NCBI RefSeq assembly: GCF_008035925.1
Contig: NZ_CP036264.1
Span: 1,523,409-1,587,408, forward strand
Direction: 5' to 3'
Length of the DNA stretch: 64,000 nucleotides
From: Stieleria maiorica
GTDB taxonomy: Bacteria > Planctomycetota > Planctomycetia > Pirellulales > Pirellulaceae
Shown here piece by piece: positions 21,757 to 30,489 of this stretch (within the stretch, counting starts at the first letter, position 1; each line of letters begins with the position of its first letter). The notes under the pieces are model-generated. The model did not search any database. It was given only the letters and a program-made list of their open reading frames with translations, and was not told the DNA's origin. The position numbers were made by a program, and so were the translations under genes.

Positions 21757-22938
21757 ATGAACGCGACGACTCCATCAACGTTGGCCTGTGCCGTGGCCCC
21801 CCCGGCACCCGTCGCTTCGCAGAGGTCCAAGGAGACCGGCTGCACGAAGTCCGGTCGTGTCATGATCGCCGACGATGAGCCGATCAACATCAAGTTGATT
21901 CAAAAGTACCTCCGCAGCGCGGGGTACCACGAGTTTGTCACGACGAGCGAGTCGCGTGAGGTGGTTGATCTGGTGCGGTCGACGCGGCCCGATATCTTGA
22001 TTCTCGATGTCGTGATGCCGCACGTCACGGGGTTGGACATCCTGGAGATCATCCGCAACGATCCCGATCAGGCTCATCTGCCGGTTCTGATCGTGACCGC
22101 ATCGACCGACGAGCAAACCAAGATCGATGCGTTGGAACTGGGGGCGACCGACTTTTTGCATAAACCGGTCAAACCGACCGAGTTGTTGCCGCGGGTGCGA
22201 AACTCGCTGGTGCTCAAGGCGCACCACGACCAGATGGCCGCCTACTCCAAACGACTGGAAGCCGAAGTCGCCCAGCGGACCGCCGATCTGGCCCAGTCAC
22301 GCGAAGAAGTCATCCATGTGCTCGCCTGTGCGGCCGAGTACCGTGACCAAGAAACCGGCAACCACGTCATTCGTGTCGGACGGTTCGCGGGAATCATCGC
22401 GCGCGAATTGGGCTGTTCGGAATCCGATTCCGAACTGATCGAACACGCCGCGATCTTGCACGACGCCGGCAAGATCGGCATCTCCGATTCGATCCTGTTG
22501 AAACCGGGTCGGCTGTCGCCCGACGAGTTTGAGTTGATGAAACGGCACTGTGAATTCGGCGAGCGGATTCTAAAAGCCCAGCCGAGCGATGAAAGCGAAC
22601 CGTTTCTGTTGCACAGTCGTCGTCCCGTGACGCGTTCACCCGTCTTGCGAATGGCGTCGGTGATCGCGAGGACGCATCACGAACGTTGGGACGGAACCGG
22701 ATACCCCGAGCAACTGGCCGGGGAAGAGATTCCGATCGTCGGCAGGATCACAGCGGTCGCCGATGTCTTCGATGCACTCAGCAGCAAACGCTGCTACAAA
22801 GACGCATTGCCGCTGGAGCAATGTATCGAAATCATGCGCAAGGAACGCGGCAAGCACTTCGATCCCAAGGTCCTGGACGCGTTCCTGGCAAGGATCGACG
22901 AAGCCTCCCAGATCGTCGTCAGCCTGGCCGACCAATAG
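21757..22938 (+). CDS. Response regulator with HD-GYP phosphodiesterase domain
   Basis: 393 residues from ATG 21757; in-frame ATGs at 21667 and 21730 would add 30 or 9 residues of low-complexity sequence, so the start is uncertain. A CheY-like receiver (about 34-150) has acidic D39/D40 and phosphoacceptor D84 in LILDVVMP. A coiled linker joins a complete HD-GYP domain with HD at 235-236 (ILHDAGKIG), HHERWDGTGYP with GYP at 315-317, and ADVFDAL. Family knowledge: HD-GYP domains hydrolyse cyclic di-GMP to pGpG or GMP. It lies 160 bases after the M50-HlyD gene on the same strand and is a plausible partner of the hybrid kinase at the other end of the locus, linking export or adhesion to cyclic di-GMP. 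That link is inference. Confidence 0.93.
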   Translation: MNATTPSTLACAVAPPAPVASQRSKETGCTKSGRVMIADDEPINIKLIQKYLRSAGYHEFVTTSESREVVDLVRSTRPDILILDVVMPHVTGLDILEIIRNDPDQAHLPVLIVTASTDEQTKIDALELGATDFLHKPVKPTELLPRVRNSLVLKAHHDQMAAYSKRLEAEVAQRTADLAQSREEVIHVLACAAEYRDQETGNHVIRVGRFAGIIARELGCSESDSELIEHAAILHDAGKIGISDSILLKPGRLSPDEFELMKRHCEFGERILKAQPSDESEPFLLHSRRPVTRSPVLRMASVIARTHHERWDGTGYPEQLAGEEIPIVGRITAVADVFDALSSKRCYKDALPLEQCIEIMRKERGKHFDPKVLDAFLARIDEASQIVVSLADQ

Positions 22939-22975
22939 CGCACGTTGGTGTTTAGCCTTTAGGCGATTCCGCTCG
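22939..22975. repeat. Solo half-unit of REP family A
   Basis: The left arm of the RAYT-linked repeat (TTGGTGTTTAGCCTTTAGGC) occurs alone, overlapping the final base of the HD-GYP gene's stop region, in the space between the convergent HD-GYP and feoB genes. The right half is missing. Confidence 0.85.
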
Positions 22976-23011
22976 ACAAACGCAATGCGAAAACATGATG
23001 CGGACAGAGCG

Positions 23012-25150
23012 TTAGGCGTAACCGGCTGCGGCGAGCGATTGATAGACGATCAGTGCCGCGACGTAAGCCATCACGGTCATGTAGACGAACTGGAAGATCG
23101 CCCACCGCCAGCTTCCCGTTTCGCGTTTGGTCACCACCTGGGTCGGCAAGCACTGCATCGCCAACACAAAGAACACCAGCAAGCTCAACCCGGTCGCGGT
23201 TGAGAACACCAGCGTGCCATCGGGGTTTCGTTGTCGTCGGAGCGTTTCGACCAACCCAGCCGGTTCCTCCGCGCCGTCTTCGCCCAGTCCATAGACGATC
23301 GACAGCGTGGACACCAAGACCTCACGGGCGGCGAATGAAGTGATGATGCCGACGTCGATCTTCCAGTCGAATCCCAGGGGTTTAAACACGGGTTCGACGA
23401 TCTGGCCGACGCGTCCGGCCATCGAGTACTCCAGTGCCGCTTGAGCTTGTTCCTGGTCGGAGGAAAACGTTCGGTCGTTGGGTAGTTTCGGATACGTTGC
23501 CGAGGCCCACAGCACGACCGAGATCAACAGGATGGTGGTGCCGGCCCCGCGCAAGAACACCGTCGCCCGTTCCACCGTCGTGAACCACGCATTGCGAAGA
23601 CTGGGCATTCGATAGTTCGGCAGCTCCAACACCAACGGTGCCGCTTCGCCCGGGACCACCGTCTTCTTCAGCAGGAACGCCGTGGAAAACGCCGCCAACA
23701 ACCCCAGCAAATAGGCCCCGGCGAACATCAACGACGCTTTCCATGGGCTGTCACCGAACAACAGCGCGGCCACCATCACATAGACCGGCAAACGTGCCGA
23801 ACACGTCAGCAGCGGTAAGACCAGAATCGTCACCAAGCGGTCACGCCATGTTTCGATCGTCCGTGCGGCCATGATCCCCGGGATCGCACAGGCGTGGGCC
23901 GACAGCATCGGAACGAATGCTTTGCCGGGCAGCCCGACGCGTCGCATCAATCGCTCCATCACGAACGCACCGCGGGCCATGTAGCCGGAATCTTCCAGCA
24001 GCGTGATGAAAAAGAACAGGATGCAGATCTGTGGCAGGAACACGACGACGCCTGCCACACCGCCGATCACACCGTCGATCGCCAGAGACCGAAAGTCCTC
24101 CAGCGGCAAACAACCGATCACCAACGACGTCACCGCCGCGATCGATGTCGAGGTGCGCGTCCATTTCGTTTCATTCAACCAATACGCCAACGCAAAGACC
24201 GACATCGAGATCCCGGTCGCGATCGGAAGCCAGATCAGCGTCGACAAAGGACTGGTCGGCAGCAGGTTGCCGACCACCTCGCCGGCCCAACCGAAGCCGT
24301 CTTCGATCGCCGACATCGGCACGTCGGCCAACGAAAAAATCAAAAAGAAGACCGACAGCATCACGCCCAACAACGCCGCCAGGCCGATCCCCCGCGACGT
24401 CAACAGCCGATCGAGCCATTCCAGTTTGACGCCCTTGCCCGGCGTCTGACGGACCGATGCACCGGCTACCCCATCGGCCCACTCGAACCGAGCCGCGAAC
24501 GGACAGCCGCTGCAACCCGCCACGCAGGGCTGGCGGGCGATCGGAAGCTGTGGCTTGCTGGGTTTGGTCAACTCGTAGATCGATTCACGGAGCTCGCCCA
24601 GCCCACGGGCTTTGCGGGCACTGACCGGAATCACCGGGCAGCCCAGTTTTTCACTCAGCTCCTCAAACTGGATTTCCGTCCCGGAGGCTTCCGCCGCGTC
24701 GATCAAATTGACCGCGATGATCGTCGGCAGGTTTTGATCCAAGATCTCGCCTGCCAAGACCAACGTGCGGGCCAGGTTTGTGGCGTCGACGACGACCACC
24801 ACGGCATCGGGCAAACGACTCAGTTCACCCCGAAACTCACCACGGATGCTCCGCGCGGCGACCTCTTCCTCCGGACTGGCCGTCTCCAGAGAGTAAAGCC
24901 CCGGCAGGTCCACTAATTCAATTTCATTGGTCGCCTGGCAACGCGAATCCTTGTCCACCGCCGCGACGTGAATCATCGCTTTTCGCAGGTCGACGGTGAT
25001 GCCCGGGTAGTTGGCGGTCTTGGCACGCATTCCCGCCAGTGCATTGAACAACGACGTCTTGCCGACATTGGGATTGCCGACCAGAAGCACCACCGGTGGC
25101 GCGGTCACATCGTCCGATGCGGGCATCGAACTAACAGTCGGAAGACTCAA
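23012..25150 (-). CDS. feoB: Ferrous iron transporter B
   Basis: 712 residues. An N-terminal G-protein domain has the P-loop GNPNVGKTS (25-33), VDLPGLYSL (G3) and NLID (G4). A helical spacer follows, then two Gate-type membrane regions with about eight to ten helices, for example VVFLPQICILFFFITLLEDSGYMAR split over two helices. Family knowledge: FeoB moves Fe2+ across the inner membrane with GTP hydrolysis controlling the channel. A Cys cluster CVAGCSGC sits in the spacer between the G domain and the membrane region. An in-frame ATG at residue 9 could be the real start. feoA lies 15 bases upstream on the same strand. Iron regulation is suggested by a Fur-like box before feoA. Confidence 0.96.
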   Translation of the reverse strand: MSLPTVSSMPASDDVTAPPVVLLVGNPNVGKTSLFNALAGMRAKTANYPGITVDLRKAMIHVAAVDKDSRCQATNEIELVDLPGLYSLETASPEEEVAARSIRGEFRGELSRLPDAVVVVVDATNLARTLVLAGEILDQNLPTIIAVNLIDAAEASGTEIQFEELSEKLGCPVIPVSARKARGLGELRESIYELTKPSKPQLPIARQPCVAGCSGCPFAARFEWADGVAGASVRQTPGKGVKLEWLDRLLTSRGIGLAALLGVMLSVFFLIFSLADVPMSAIEDGFGWAGEVVGNLLPTSPLSTLIWLPIATGISMSVFALAYWLNETKWTRTSTSIAAVTSLVIGCLPLEDFRSLAIDGVIGGVAGVVVFLPQICILFFFITLLEDSGYMARGAFVMERLMRRVGLPGKAFVPMLSAHACAIPGIMAARTIETWRDRLVTILVLPLLTCSARLPVYVMVAALLFGDSPWKASLMFAGAYLLGLLAAFSTAFLLKKTVVPGEAAPLVLELPNYRMPSLRNAWFTTVERATVFLRGAGTTILLISVVLWASATYPKLPNDRTFSSDQEQAQAALEYSMAGRVGQIVEPVFKPLGFDWKIDVGIITSFAAREVLVSTLSIVYGLGEDGAEEPAGLVETLRRQRNPDGTLVFSTATGLSLLVFFVLAMQCLPTQVVTKRETGSWRWAIFQFVYMTVMAYVAALIVYQSLAAAGYA

Positions 25151-25165
25151 GGGACGGACTCTGCC

Positions 25166-25465
25166 TCAATACGCCGACGCCGGAAGCGTTTCCGGCAAGG
25201 ACTGGGACGGGGGACTCGAATTCGAAACGCCGGCCGAATCGACCAAGACCGACTTGGCCAATTGACGCGACAGGCCGACACGTGACGCGCCGATCTTCAC
25301 AATCATCGGGTCTCCGCGTCCGACCAATTCGATCATGCGACCCTGGCAGACGCCCAAACGCTTCAGCCGGACCGCGTCTTGCCCCTCGGCATGGACCTCT
25401 CGGCAAACGTAGGGACCGGGTGGGACGTCAGCGAGCGAGGAAGCGGGCACCTGGACGATTGCCAT
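25166..25465 (-). CDS. feoA: Ferrous iron transport protein A
   Basis: 99 residues with the FeoA SH3-like fold pattern: a VKRLGVCQGRMIELVGRGDP-type core (read as LKRLGVCQGRMIELV) and a final strand with VGLSRQLAKSVLV. A Ser/Pro-rich C-terminal tail of about 20 residues exceeds the usual 75-80 residue length. FeoA is a small cytosolic partner of FeoB. The gene is 15 bases before feoB and begins 61 bases downstream of a Fur-like palindrome. Confidence 0.92.
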   Translation of the reverse strand: MAIVQVPASSLADVPPGPYVCREVHAEGQDAVRLKRLGVCQGRMIELVGRGDPMIVKIGASRVGLSRQLAKSVLVDSAGVSNSSPPSQSLPETLPASAY

Positions 25466-25525
25466 CGAGTTCGACCATCCGATTCATCTGGCGGGGCGGG
25501 GGCTGTCACCGGGACAGCGGCTGGA

Positions 25526-25544
25526 ATTGAGAATCACTCTCAAT
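25526..25544 (-). promoter_or_regulatory. Fur-box-like palindrome upstream of feoAB
   Basis: ATTGAGAATCACTCTCAAT is a 19-base near-perfect inverted repeat. Its core TGAGAAT-C-ACTCTCA fits the 7-1-7 Fur pattern TGATAAT-N-ATTATCA at 11 of 14 arm positions. It lies 61 bases upstream of feoA, where a repressor would block transcription when iron is plentiful. The site is seen; the regulator is inferred. Confidence 0.75.
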
Positions 25545-25669
25545 AGAATGGCAGCCGGCTGCCGACCTGTCAAGCGCTACCGTCGGCCCGCACTCGGCCG
25601 CCAGGAGGCAGGAATCGCAGCGGTCGAGCCGGACGCGAGTCGACAAGAAGAAGTCAACAGACTGTGGTT

Positions 25670-25732
25670 TCGTAGCTACGCTCGCCAGAGCGTGGTCAAG
25701 CGGGGATCCGCCTTCCGGTGAAGGCAGCTACG
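25670..25732. repeat. Imperfect inverted repeat (family G)
   Basis: The arm CGTAGCTACGCTCGCCAGAG is mirrored imperfectly by CGCCTTCCGGTGAAGGCAGCTACG-like sequence (split here: CCTTCCGGTGAAGG, then CAGCTACG). It looks like one of several REP-like intergenic elements in the window. Confidence 0.6.
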
Positions 25733-25769
25733 TCTGACCGATGAAAACCTGAGCGGCTAAGAATCGCCC

Positions 25770-27170
25770 TTACGCCCCCGCGGCCAGCCCGGAGGGCGAG
25801 GGGATGTCCGGCAGCGTTTTTTCCACCACGGCCGCACCGACACTATCCCCCAAGACGTTGACCGCCGTGCGGAATCGGTCCAACAACCAGTCAACCGACA
25901 GGATCAGCCCCATGTATTCCAACGGCAATCCGACGGCGTTGAGCACGATCAGCATGGTGACCAGTCCGGCTTCGGGGATCCCGGCCGCCCCGATGGCCGC
26001 CAGCGTCGCCGTGACCGCCACGATCACTTGTTGCCAAAACCCCAGATCGATTCCTGGTACGACTTGGGCGATGAAAATCGCGGCGGCGGCTTCGTAAAGC
26101 GCAGTCCCGTCCATGTTGATGGTCGCTCCCAAGGGGACGACGAACTCGGTGGAACGATTCGAGATCCCGGCTTCTTCGCTGCATTCCAATGTGACGGGCA
26201 ACGTCGCCGAAGAACTGGCCGTTGAAAACGCGGTCAGCAGGGCCTTGGACATCGCCAGCATGTAGCGATAGGGATTCTCTCGCCGGACCAGATAGAAGAT
26301 CGCCGGCAGGGTGACGAAGGCGTGGATCGCGAGGCCTCCGAGAACGGATCCGAAGTACCAACCGATTTGGGCAAGTTCCTGCAGAAATTTCCCATCGGCC
26401 TGGGCTTCGCCGAATCGCGCCGCGACCAGGCAAAAAATCCCCAGCGGGGCGAAGTTCATCAGCAACATCACGAATTGCATCAACGCCTTGTTGGCTTGGG
26501 TGATCAGCTTGGTGATGCTGCTGACGTCCTCGTGCATCGTCGTCAGCATGCCGGCAAACACGATGGCGAACACGATGATCGGCAGCAGCTGTGTTTTGGC
26601 GGCCGAGACGATCAGGTTGTCGGTCACCAGCATCAAGACCAGGTTCTTGAAGATCGTGCCGATCTCCGGCTGTACCGATTCGCCCTTCGGCAAATCCGCC
26701 AGCACACCGCCGATCTCCGTCTTGCTCAGCCCCGTCGACTCGGCCAAAGCGTCGACGATCTTGGACTTTGGCGATCCCGTACCACCCGTGTTCATCGCTT
26801 GGACCGCCGCTTCGTCCACCGTGCCGACCCCCGGTTGCACCACGTTGACCACCACCAAGCCCACGACAACGGCCAGGATGGTCGTGACCAGATAGAATCC
26901 GATCGCCGCGGCGCCGGGACGCCCGAGTTTTCGAACATCCCCCATACCCAACACGCCGCACATCACCGAGGTGAAGACGAGCGGGACGACGATCATCTTT
27001 AACATCCGCAAAAAGACTTCCCCGCCGATCTCCAGTGACGCCGCCAAGTGGGGCTGGATCAACGCCAGTGCGATCGCAGCGATGATCGAAAAGAAGATCG
27101 CATAGGCCAGCCAATTGCTGTGCGGAGTATTGTCAGAGGCCGGAGCGGAACCTGGATTGTCGGCGGACAT
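25770..27170 (-). CDS. Dicarboxylate/amino acid:cation symporter (DAACS family)
   Basis: 466 residues with about eight hydrophobic helices, starting WLAYAIFFSIIAAIALAL. The family signature PLGATINMDGTALYE contains the NMDGT motif that binds substrate and Na+ or H+. The helical hairpin Ser-rich region appears as AFSTASSSATLPVTLE. Family knowledge: GltP/DctA-type carriers import glutamate, aspartate or C4-dicarboxylates with cations. The region between helices 3 and 4 (about 115-180) is longer than in DctA. The gene stands alone, convergent with nothing and divergent from the next plus-strand gene. Substrate cannot be fixed from sequence. Confidence 0.93.
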   Translation of the reverse strand: MSADNPGSAPASDNTPHSNWLAYAIFFSIIAAIALALIQPHLAASLEIGGEVFLRMLKMIVVPLVFTSVMCGVLGMGDVRKLGRPGAAAIGFYLVTTILAVVVGLVVVNVVQPGVGTVDEAAVQAMNTGGTGSPKSKIVDALAESTGLSKTEIGGVLADLPKGESVQPEIGTIFKNLVLMLVTDNLIVSAAKTQLLPIIVFAIVFAGMLTTMHEDVSSITKLITQANKALMQFVMLLMNFAPLGIFCLVAARFGEAQADGKFLQELAQIGWYFGSVLGGLAIHAFVTLPAIFYLVRRENPYRYMLAMSKALLTAFSTASSSATLPVTLECSEEAGISNRSTEFVVPLGATINMDGTALYEAAAAIFIAQVVPGIDLGFWQQVIVAVTATLAAIGAAGIPEAGLVTMLIVLNAVGLPLEYMGLILSVDWLLDRFRTAVNVLGDSVGAAVVEKTLPDIPSPSGLAAGA

Positions 27171-27324
27171 GACAGCCAGAGGGGTGCGAGGTTGAGAATC
27201 GGCGATCGATCATTCCTTGAAATCGATCGTTGCCAACATACCAGAGTTTCCCCGTCGTCGTCTGCCGAATTGATGCGATCAAACAACGCGCCCACCGAGA
27301 TTGGTAAACTATGTTGCTCTCGAG

Positions 27325-27400
27325 CGGAAAAGGGGTCAGGTACCAAAAACCAAATGGCCCGAAGGGTGCTCCGCATTCTTGGTACCTGACCCCTTTTCCG
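27325..27400. repeat. REP-like perfect inverted repeat (family B)
   Basis: Two perfect 22-base arms, CGGAAAAGGGGTCAGGTACC plus AA and its reverse complement, at 27325-27346 and 27379-27400, around a 32-base core. A second member of the family lies at 56657-56733. The element lies in the leader before the Tat-protein gene. Confidence 0.9.
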
Positions 27401-27450
27401 CAGCACTGGCTTCCCACCTGACTCCCCTGCCCCTGCCACCCGACCGGTTC

Positions 27451-28740
27451 ATGAAACTCTCACGACGTCAATTCGGCGCGATCGCCGCTGCCTCCGCAAT
27501 CGCCACGACCCAGAAACCTCTTTCGGCGGCCGAGACCGGACCGCTGGAAACCTTCGTCCCCTGTCGCGCGATCACCAAAGGCCCCCAACACCACTGGTTC
27601 GGTTACTACGACAAGCGAGAATTTGATCCCACCAACACGCGGGTGCTGTCCAACGAAGTCTCTTTCGAAGGCCGCTCGCCGACCGGTGAGGACACGATCG
27701 CGGTCGGCTATGTGGATACCAGCGATAAAGACCGTTGGCACCCGATCGGGACCAGCAACGCTTGGGGATGGCAGCAGGGATGCATGCTGCAATGGCTGGG
27801 CGACGATGGAAAACGGATCTTGTGGAATGACCGCCAAGGCGACTCGTTTGTCGCCCGCATTTATTCGACCGAGACCGGCAAGACGCGTACGCTGGGCAAA
27901 CCGATCTACACCGTTTCTCCCGATGGAACGTTTGGCTTGTCGGCCGACTTTCGACGCATCGACAATCTGCGTCCGGGCTACGGATACGATGGTCTGGCCG
28001 ACCCGAACGTCGCGAATCGCGCGCCGGCCGATTCCGGCATTTGGCGCGTCGATTTGCAGACGGGCGAAGAGGAGTTGATTCTATCGTTGGCCGACGTCGC
28101 CGCGATGCCATGGCCCGATGGCGACACGCATGCCCAGGCCTGGCATTACTTCAATCACTTGCTGATCAGCCCGGACTCCCAGCGTTTCATCGTCTTGCAT
28201 CGCTATCGTCCGGAATTCGATCCGCAGACGTTGCAATTCAAAGGCGGCTTCGTCACCCGGATGCTGACCGCGGCGGTCGACGGCAGCGATCGATACGTCC
28301 TGGACCCGTCCGGTTACACGTCGCACTTCATCTGGAAAGGCAGCGACGCGGTCACGATGTGGACCAAACCGGCCGGCCAGCGGGCGGGATTCTATGAGTT
28401 CGTCGACAAGACCGATCAGGTCCGCCCGGTCGGACACGACAAGATGCCGACCAACGGCCACAACACCTACTTGCCGGCTCCCTACCAGGACTGGATCCTC
28501 AACGACACCTACCCCGATCGCAAGACACGCCGCCAGACGGTTTATCTTTATCACGTACCCTCGGGGCGTCGGTTCGACCTCGGACACTTTCCCTCGCCGC
28601 CGGCCTACAGCGGCGAATGGCGCTGTGACACGCACCCCCGCAGCAGCAACGACGGCACCAAGGTCGCCATCGACAGCCCACACGACGGAGGCCGCCAGGT
28701 GTACCTGTTGGACATCGCCGACGTGCTGAAACAGGCCTAG
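27451..28740 (+). CDS. Tat-exported protein, propeller-like, unknown function
   Basis: 429 residues from ATG 27451, which begins a twin-arginine signal (MKLSRRQFGAIAAASA, cut near LSAAE). An in-frame upstream extension to 27301 runs through a REP-like repeat and is unlikely. The mature protein has repeated short beta-strand patterns with conserved polar turns (HHWFGYYDKREFDP, LLISPDSQRFIVLHR), reminiscent of TolB/WD40-type or oligogalacturonate-lyase-type propellers. I do not recognise a catalytic motif. It precedes a sulfatase gene on the same strand by 119 bases, so a link to sulfated-polysaccharide use is possible but unproven. Periplasmic location is well supported. Confidence 0.8.
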   Translation: MKLSRRQFGAIAAASAIATTQKPLSAAETGPLETFVPCRAITKGPQHHWFGYYDKREFDPTNTRVLSNEVSFEGRSPTGEDTIAVGYVDTSDKDRWHPIGTSNAWGWQQGCMLQWLGDDGKRILWNDRQGDSFVARIYSTETGKTRTLGKPIYTVSPDGTFGLSADFRRIDNLRPGYGYDGLADPNVANRAPADSGIWRVDLQTGEEELILSLADVAAMPWPDGDTHAQAWHYFNHLLISPDSQRFIVLHRYRPEFDPQTLQFKGGFVTRMLTAAVDGSDRYVLDPSGYTSHFIWKGSDAVTMWTKPAGQRAGFYEFVDKTDQVRPVGHDKMPTNGHNTYLPAPYQDWILNDTYPDRKTRRQTVYLYHVPSGRRFDLGHFPSPPAYSGEWRCDTHPRSSNDGTKVAIDSPHDGGRQVYLLDIADVLKQA

Positions 28741-28746
28741 GTTCCC

Positions 28747-28814
28747 GTACGACGGTCCCTTCCGGGCCGTCGAGCGAGGGACGTCTGTGCGACAGCCCGG
28801 AAGGGCCGTCGTAC
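28747..28814. repeat. REP-like inverted repeat (family C)
   Basis: Arm GTACGACGGTCCCTTCCGGG (28747 on) is matched by GCCCGGAAGGGCCGTCGTAC (28795-28814). The same family occurs at 45508-45574. It fills most of the space between the Tat-protein and sulfatase genes. Confidence 0.85.
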
Positions 28815-28859
28815 AACGAACAACGATCGTCTCTTCTCTCCCCCACTCCAAAGCCCATC

Positions 28860-30317
28860 ATGAACCAAACCATCCGCTCTCTCGTCGCTTTCCTTGCGTG
28901 TTGGATCGTTCTGATCACCACCGCCGGCGCGGCCGAACGTCCCAACATCGTCATCATGTTGGCCGACGACATGGGATTCGGCGAGTTGCAGTGTTTGAAT
29001 CCCCGCCGCGGCAAAATCCCGACGCCACAGCTTGATGCGATCGCAGCGAGCGGCATGGTGTTCACCGACGCCCACAGCGGTTCGTCGGTCTGCACGCCGA
29101 CGCGTTACGGATTGCTGACCGGACGTTACGCCTGGCGGACGCGTCTGCACAGCGGAGTGCTGACCGGCGGCCCATCGTTGATCGCACCCGATCGGTTGAC
29201 GCTGGCGAAACTGCTCTCTGCCCAGGGGTACCACACGGCGGTCATCGGCAAGTGGCACCTGGGGATGTTGTTTGATGGAAAACATTTGCCCAAAAAGGTC
29301 CCGGTCGGCGCCAAGGTCACGCACGGGCCGATCGACCGCGGTGGCTTTGACGAATTTCATGGGTTTCACCACGCACGGCAAATCGAAACGTGGATCGACA
29401 ATGATGTGGTTACCGAAACCATCGAGCCGATCGAGATGCTGCCGCGTCTGACGAAGTCCGCCGTCGACTACATCGAATCTCGCAAAGACAAGCGCGAGCC
29501 GTTTTTTCTGTACGTCCCCTGGAGCTCACCGCACAGCCCCGTTGTTCCGTCAAAAGAATGGCAAGGCAAAAGCGGGCTGAATGCCCACGCGGACTTCGTT
29601 ATGCAAACCGACGACAGTTTCGGCCGAGTCGTGCAGGCGCTGCGTGAGGCCGGCTTGCTGGACAACACGTTGATCCTGTGCAGCAGCGACAACGGCACCT
29701 CGGGGCCGACGTCAAAGATCGGTCAGTTGCAGGAGATGGGGCACTATCCCAGTGGCGACTTGCGCGGTTCCAAGGCAGACATTTGGGACGGTGGTCACCG
29801 CGTTCCGTTCCTGGTGTCCTGGCCCGGCGTGGTGCGATCTGGTTCACGATCTAGCGGCCTGGTTTGTCTGTCCGATGTCGTTCGCACCGTCGCCGATATT
29901 TTGGATGTGGACCTCCCCGACAATGCCGGCGAGGACAGCATCAGTTTCCTGCCGCTATTGAAAGGAGAGGTCGAGCATGAGCGGCAAGACGTGATCCATC
30001 ACAGCGTCAGCGGGTACTTCGCGATCCGGCAGGGCAAATGGAAACTTTCGTTGTGTCCCGATTCCGGCGGATGGACGGGAACGCGGCCGTCCAAGAAGTC
30101 CTGGGCACGCTACGAAAAAGAAGGCTTGCCGATGGTGCAATTGATCGACATGGACGGGGACTTGGGCGAGCAACACAACTTGGCACGCGACTATCCGGGC
30201 AAGGTCGACGAACTGCGTGAGTTGTTGGAAGAACAAGTCAACCGTGGCCGCAGCACGCCGGGATTGCCGCAAACCAATGACGCCGAAATCGTGATCAACA
30301 AGCGACCGGGGAAGTAG
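28860..30317 (+). CDS. Type I (formylglycine) sulfatase, exported
   Basis: 485 residues. Signal peptide FLACWIVLITTAGAA. The metal-binding start is RPNIVIMLADDMGFGE. The sulfatase signature S-V-C78-T-P-T-R gives Cys78 as the residue converted to formylglycine, followed by GLLTGRY. Further family motifs are GKWHLG (substrate and metal side) and SSDNGT (D and N metal ligands). The family hydrolyses sulfate esters in the periplasm or outside; planctomycetes carry many for algal polysaccharides. Activation would need a formylglycine-generating enzyme encoded elsewhere. The exact substrate is unknown. Length is typical. Confidence 0.96.
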   Translation: MNQTIRSLVAFLACWIVLITTAGAAERPNIVIMLADDMGFGELQCLNPRRGKIPTPQLDAIAASGMVFTDAHSGSSVCTPTRYGLLTGRYAWRTRLHSGVLTGGPSLIAPDRLTLAKLLSAQGYHTAVIGKWHLGMLFDGKHLPKKVPVGAKVTHGPIDRGGFDEFHGFHHARQIETWIDNDVVTETIEPIEMLPRLTKSAVDYIESRKDKREPFFLYVPWSSPHSPVVPSKEWQGKSGLNAHADFVMQTDDSFGRVVQALREAGLLDNTLILCSSDNGTSGPTSKIGQLQEMGHYPSGDLRGSKADIWDGGHRVPFLVSWPGVVRSGSRSSGLVCLSDVVRTVADILDVDLPDNAGEDSISFLPLLKGEVEHERQDVIHHSVSGYFAIRQGKWKLSLCPDSGGWTGTRPSKKSWARYEKEGLPMVQLIDMDGDLGEQHNLARDYPGKVDELRELLEEQVNRGRSTPGLPQTNDAEIVINKRPGK

Positions 30318-30407
30318 GGGCCGGTCGATGCGACGGCCGCTGGGCAAACGACTCACCGTCGGGTACCGGAGTTCGCCAACGGCTTGTGTCCGCCACAACG
30401 GATCAAC

Positions 30408-30479
30408 CCCACGGATGGCAGAGCGTACCTACGGATCCCCGATAGTTTTCATCCGTGGGTACGCCTTGCTATCCGTGGG
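30408..30479. repeat. Imperfect inverted repeat between convergent genes (family I)
   Basis: CCCACGGATGGCAGAGCGTA at 30408 pairs with TACGCCTTGCTATCCGTGGG ending 30479, with two mismatches. It lies between the convergent sulfatase and low-complexity protein genes and may serve as a bidirectional terminator, though no U-run follows. Confidence 0.7.
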
Positions 30480-30489
30480 CTGACTTCAT

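Larger units (their letters stand above)
25466..25769. other. Intergenic region between feoA and symporter gene
   Basis: These 304 bases carry the feoAB control region (Fur-like box at 25526-25544) next to feoA, and a degenerate inverted repeat (25670-25732) next to the end of the symporter gene. The middle (25545-25669) shows nothing I can identify. Confidence 0.6.
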
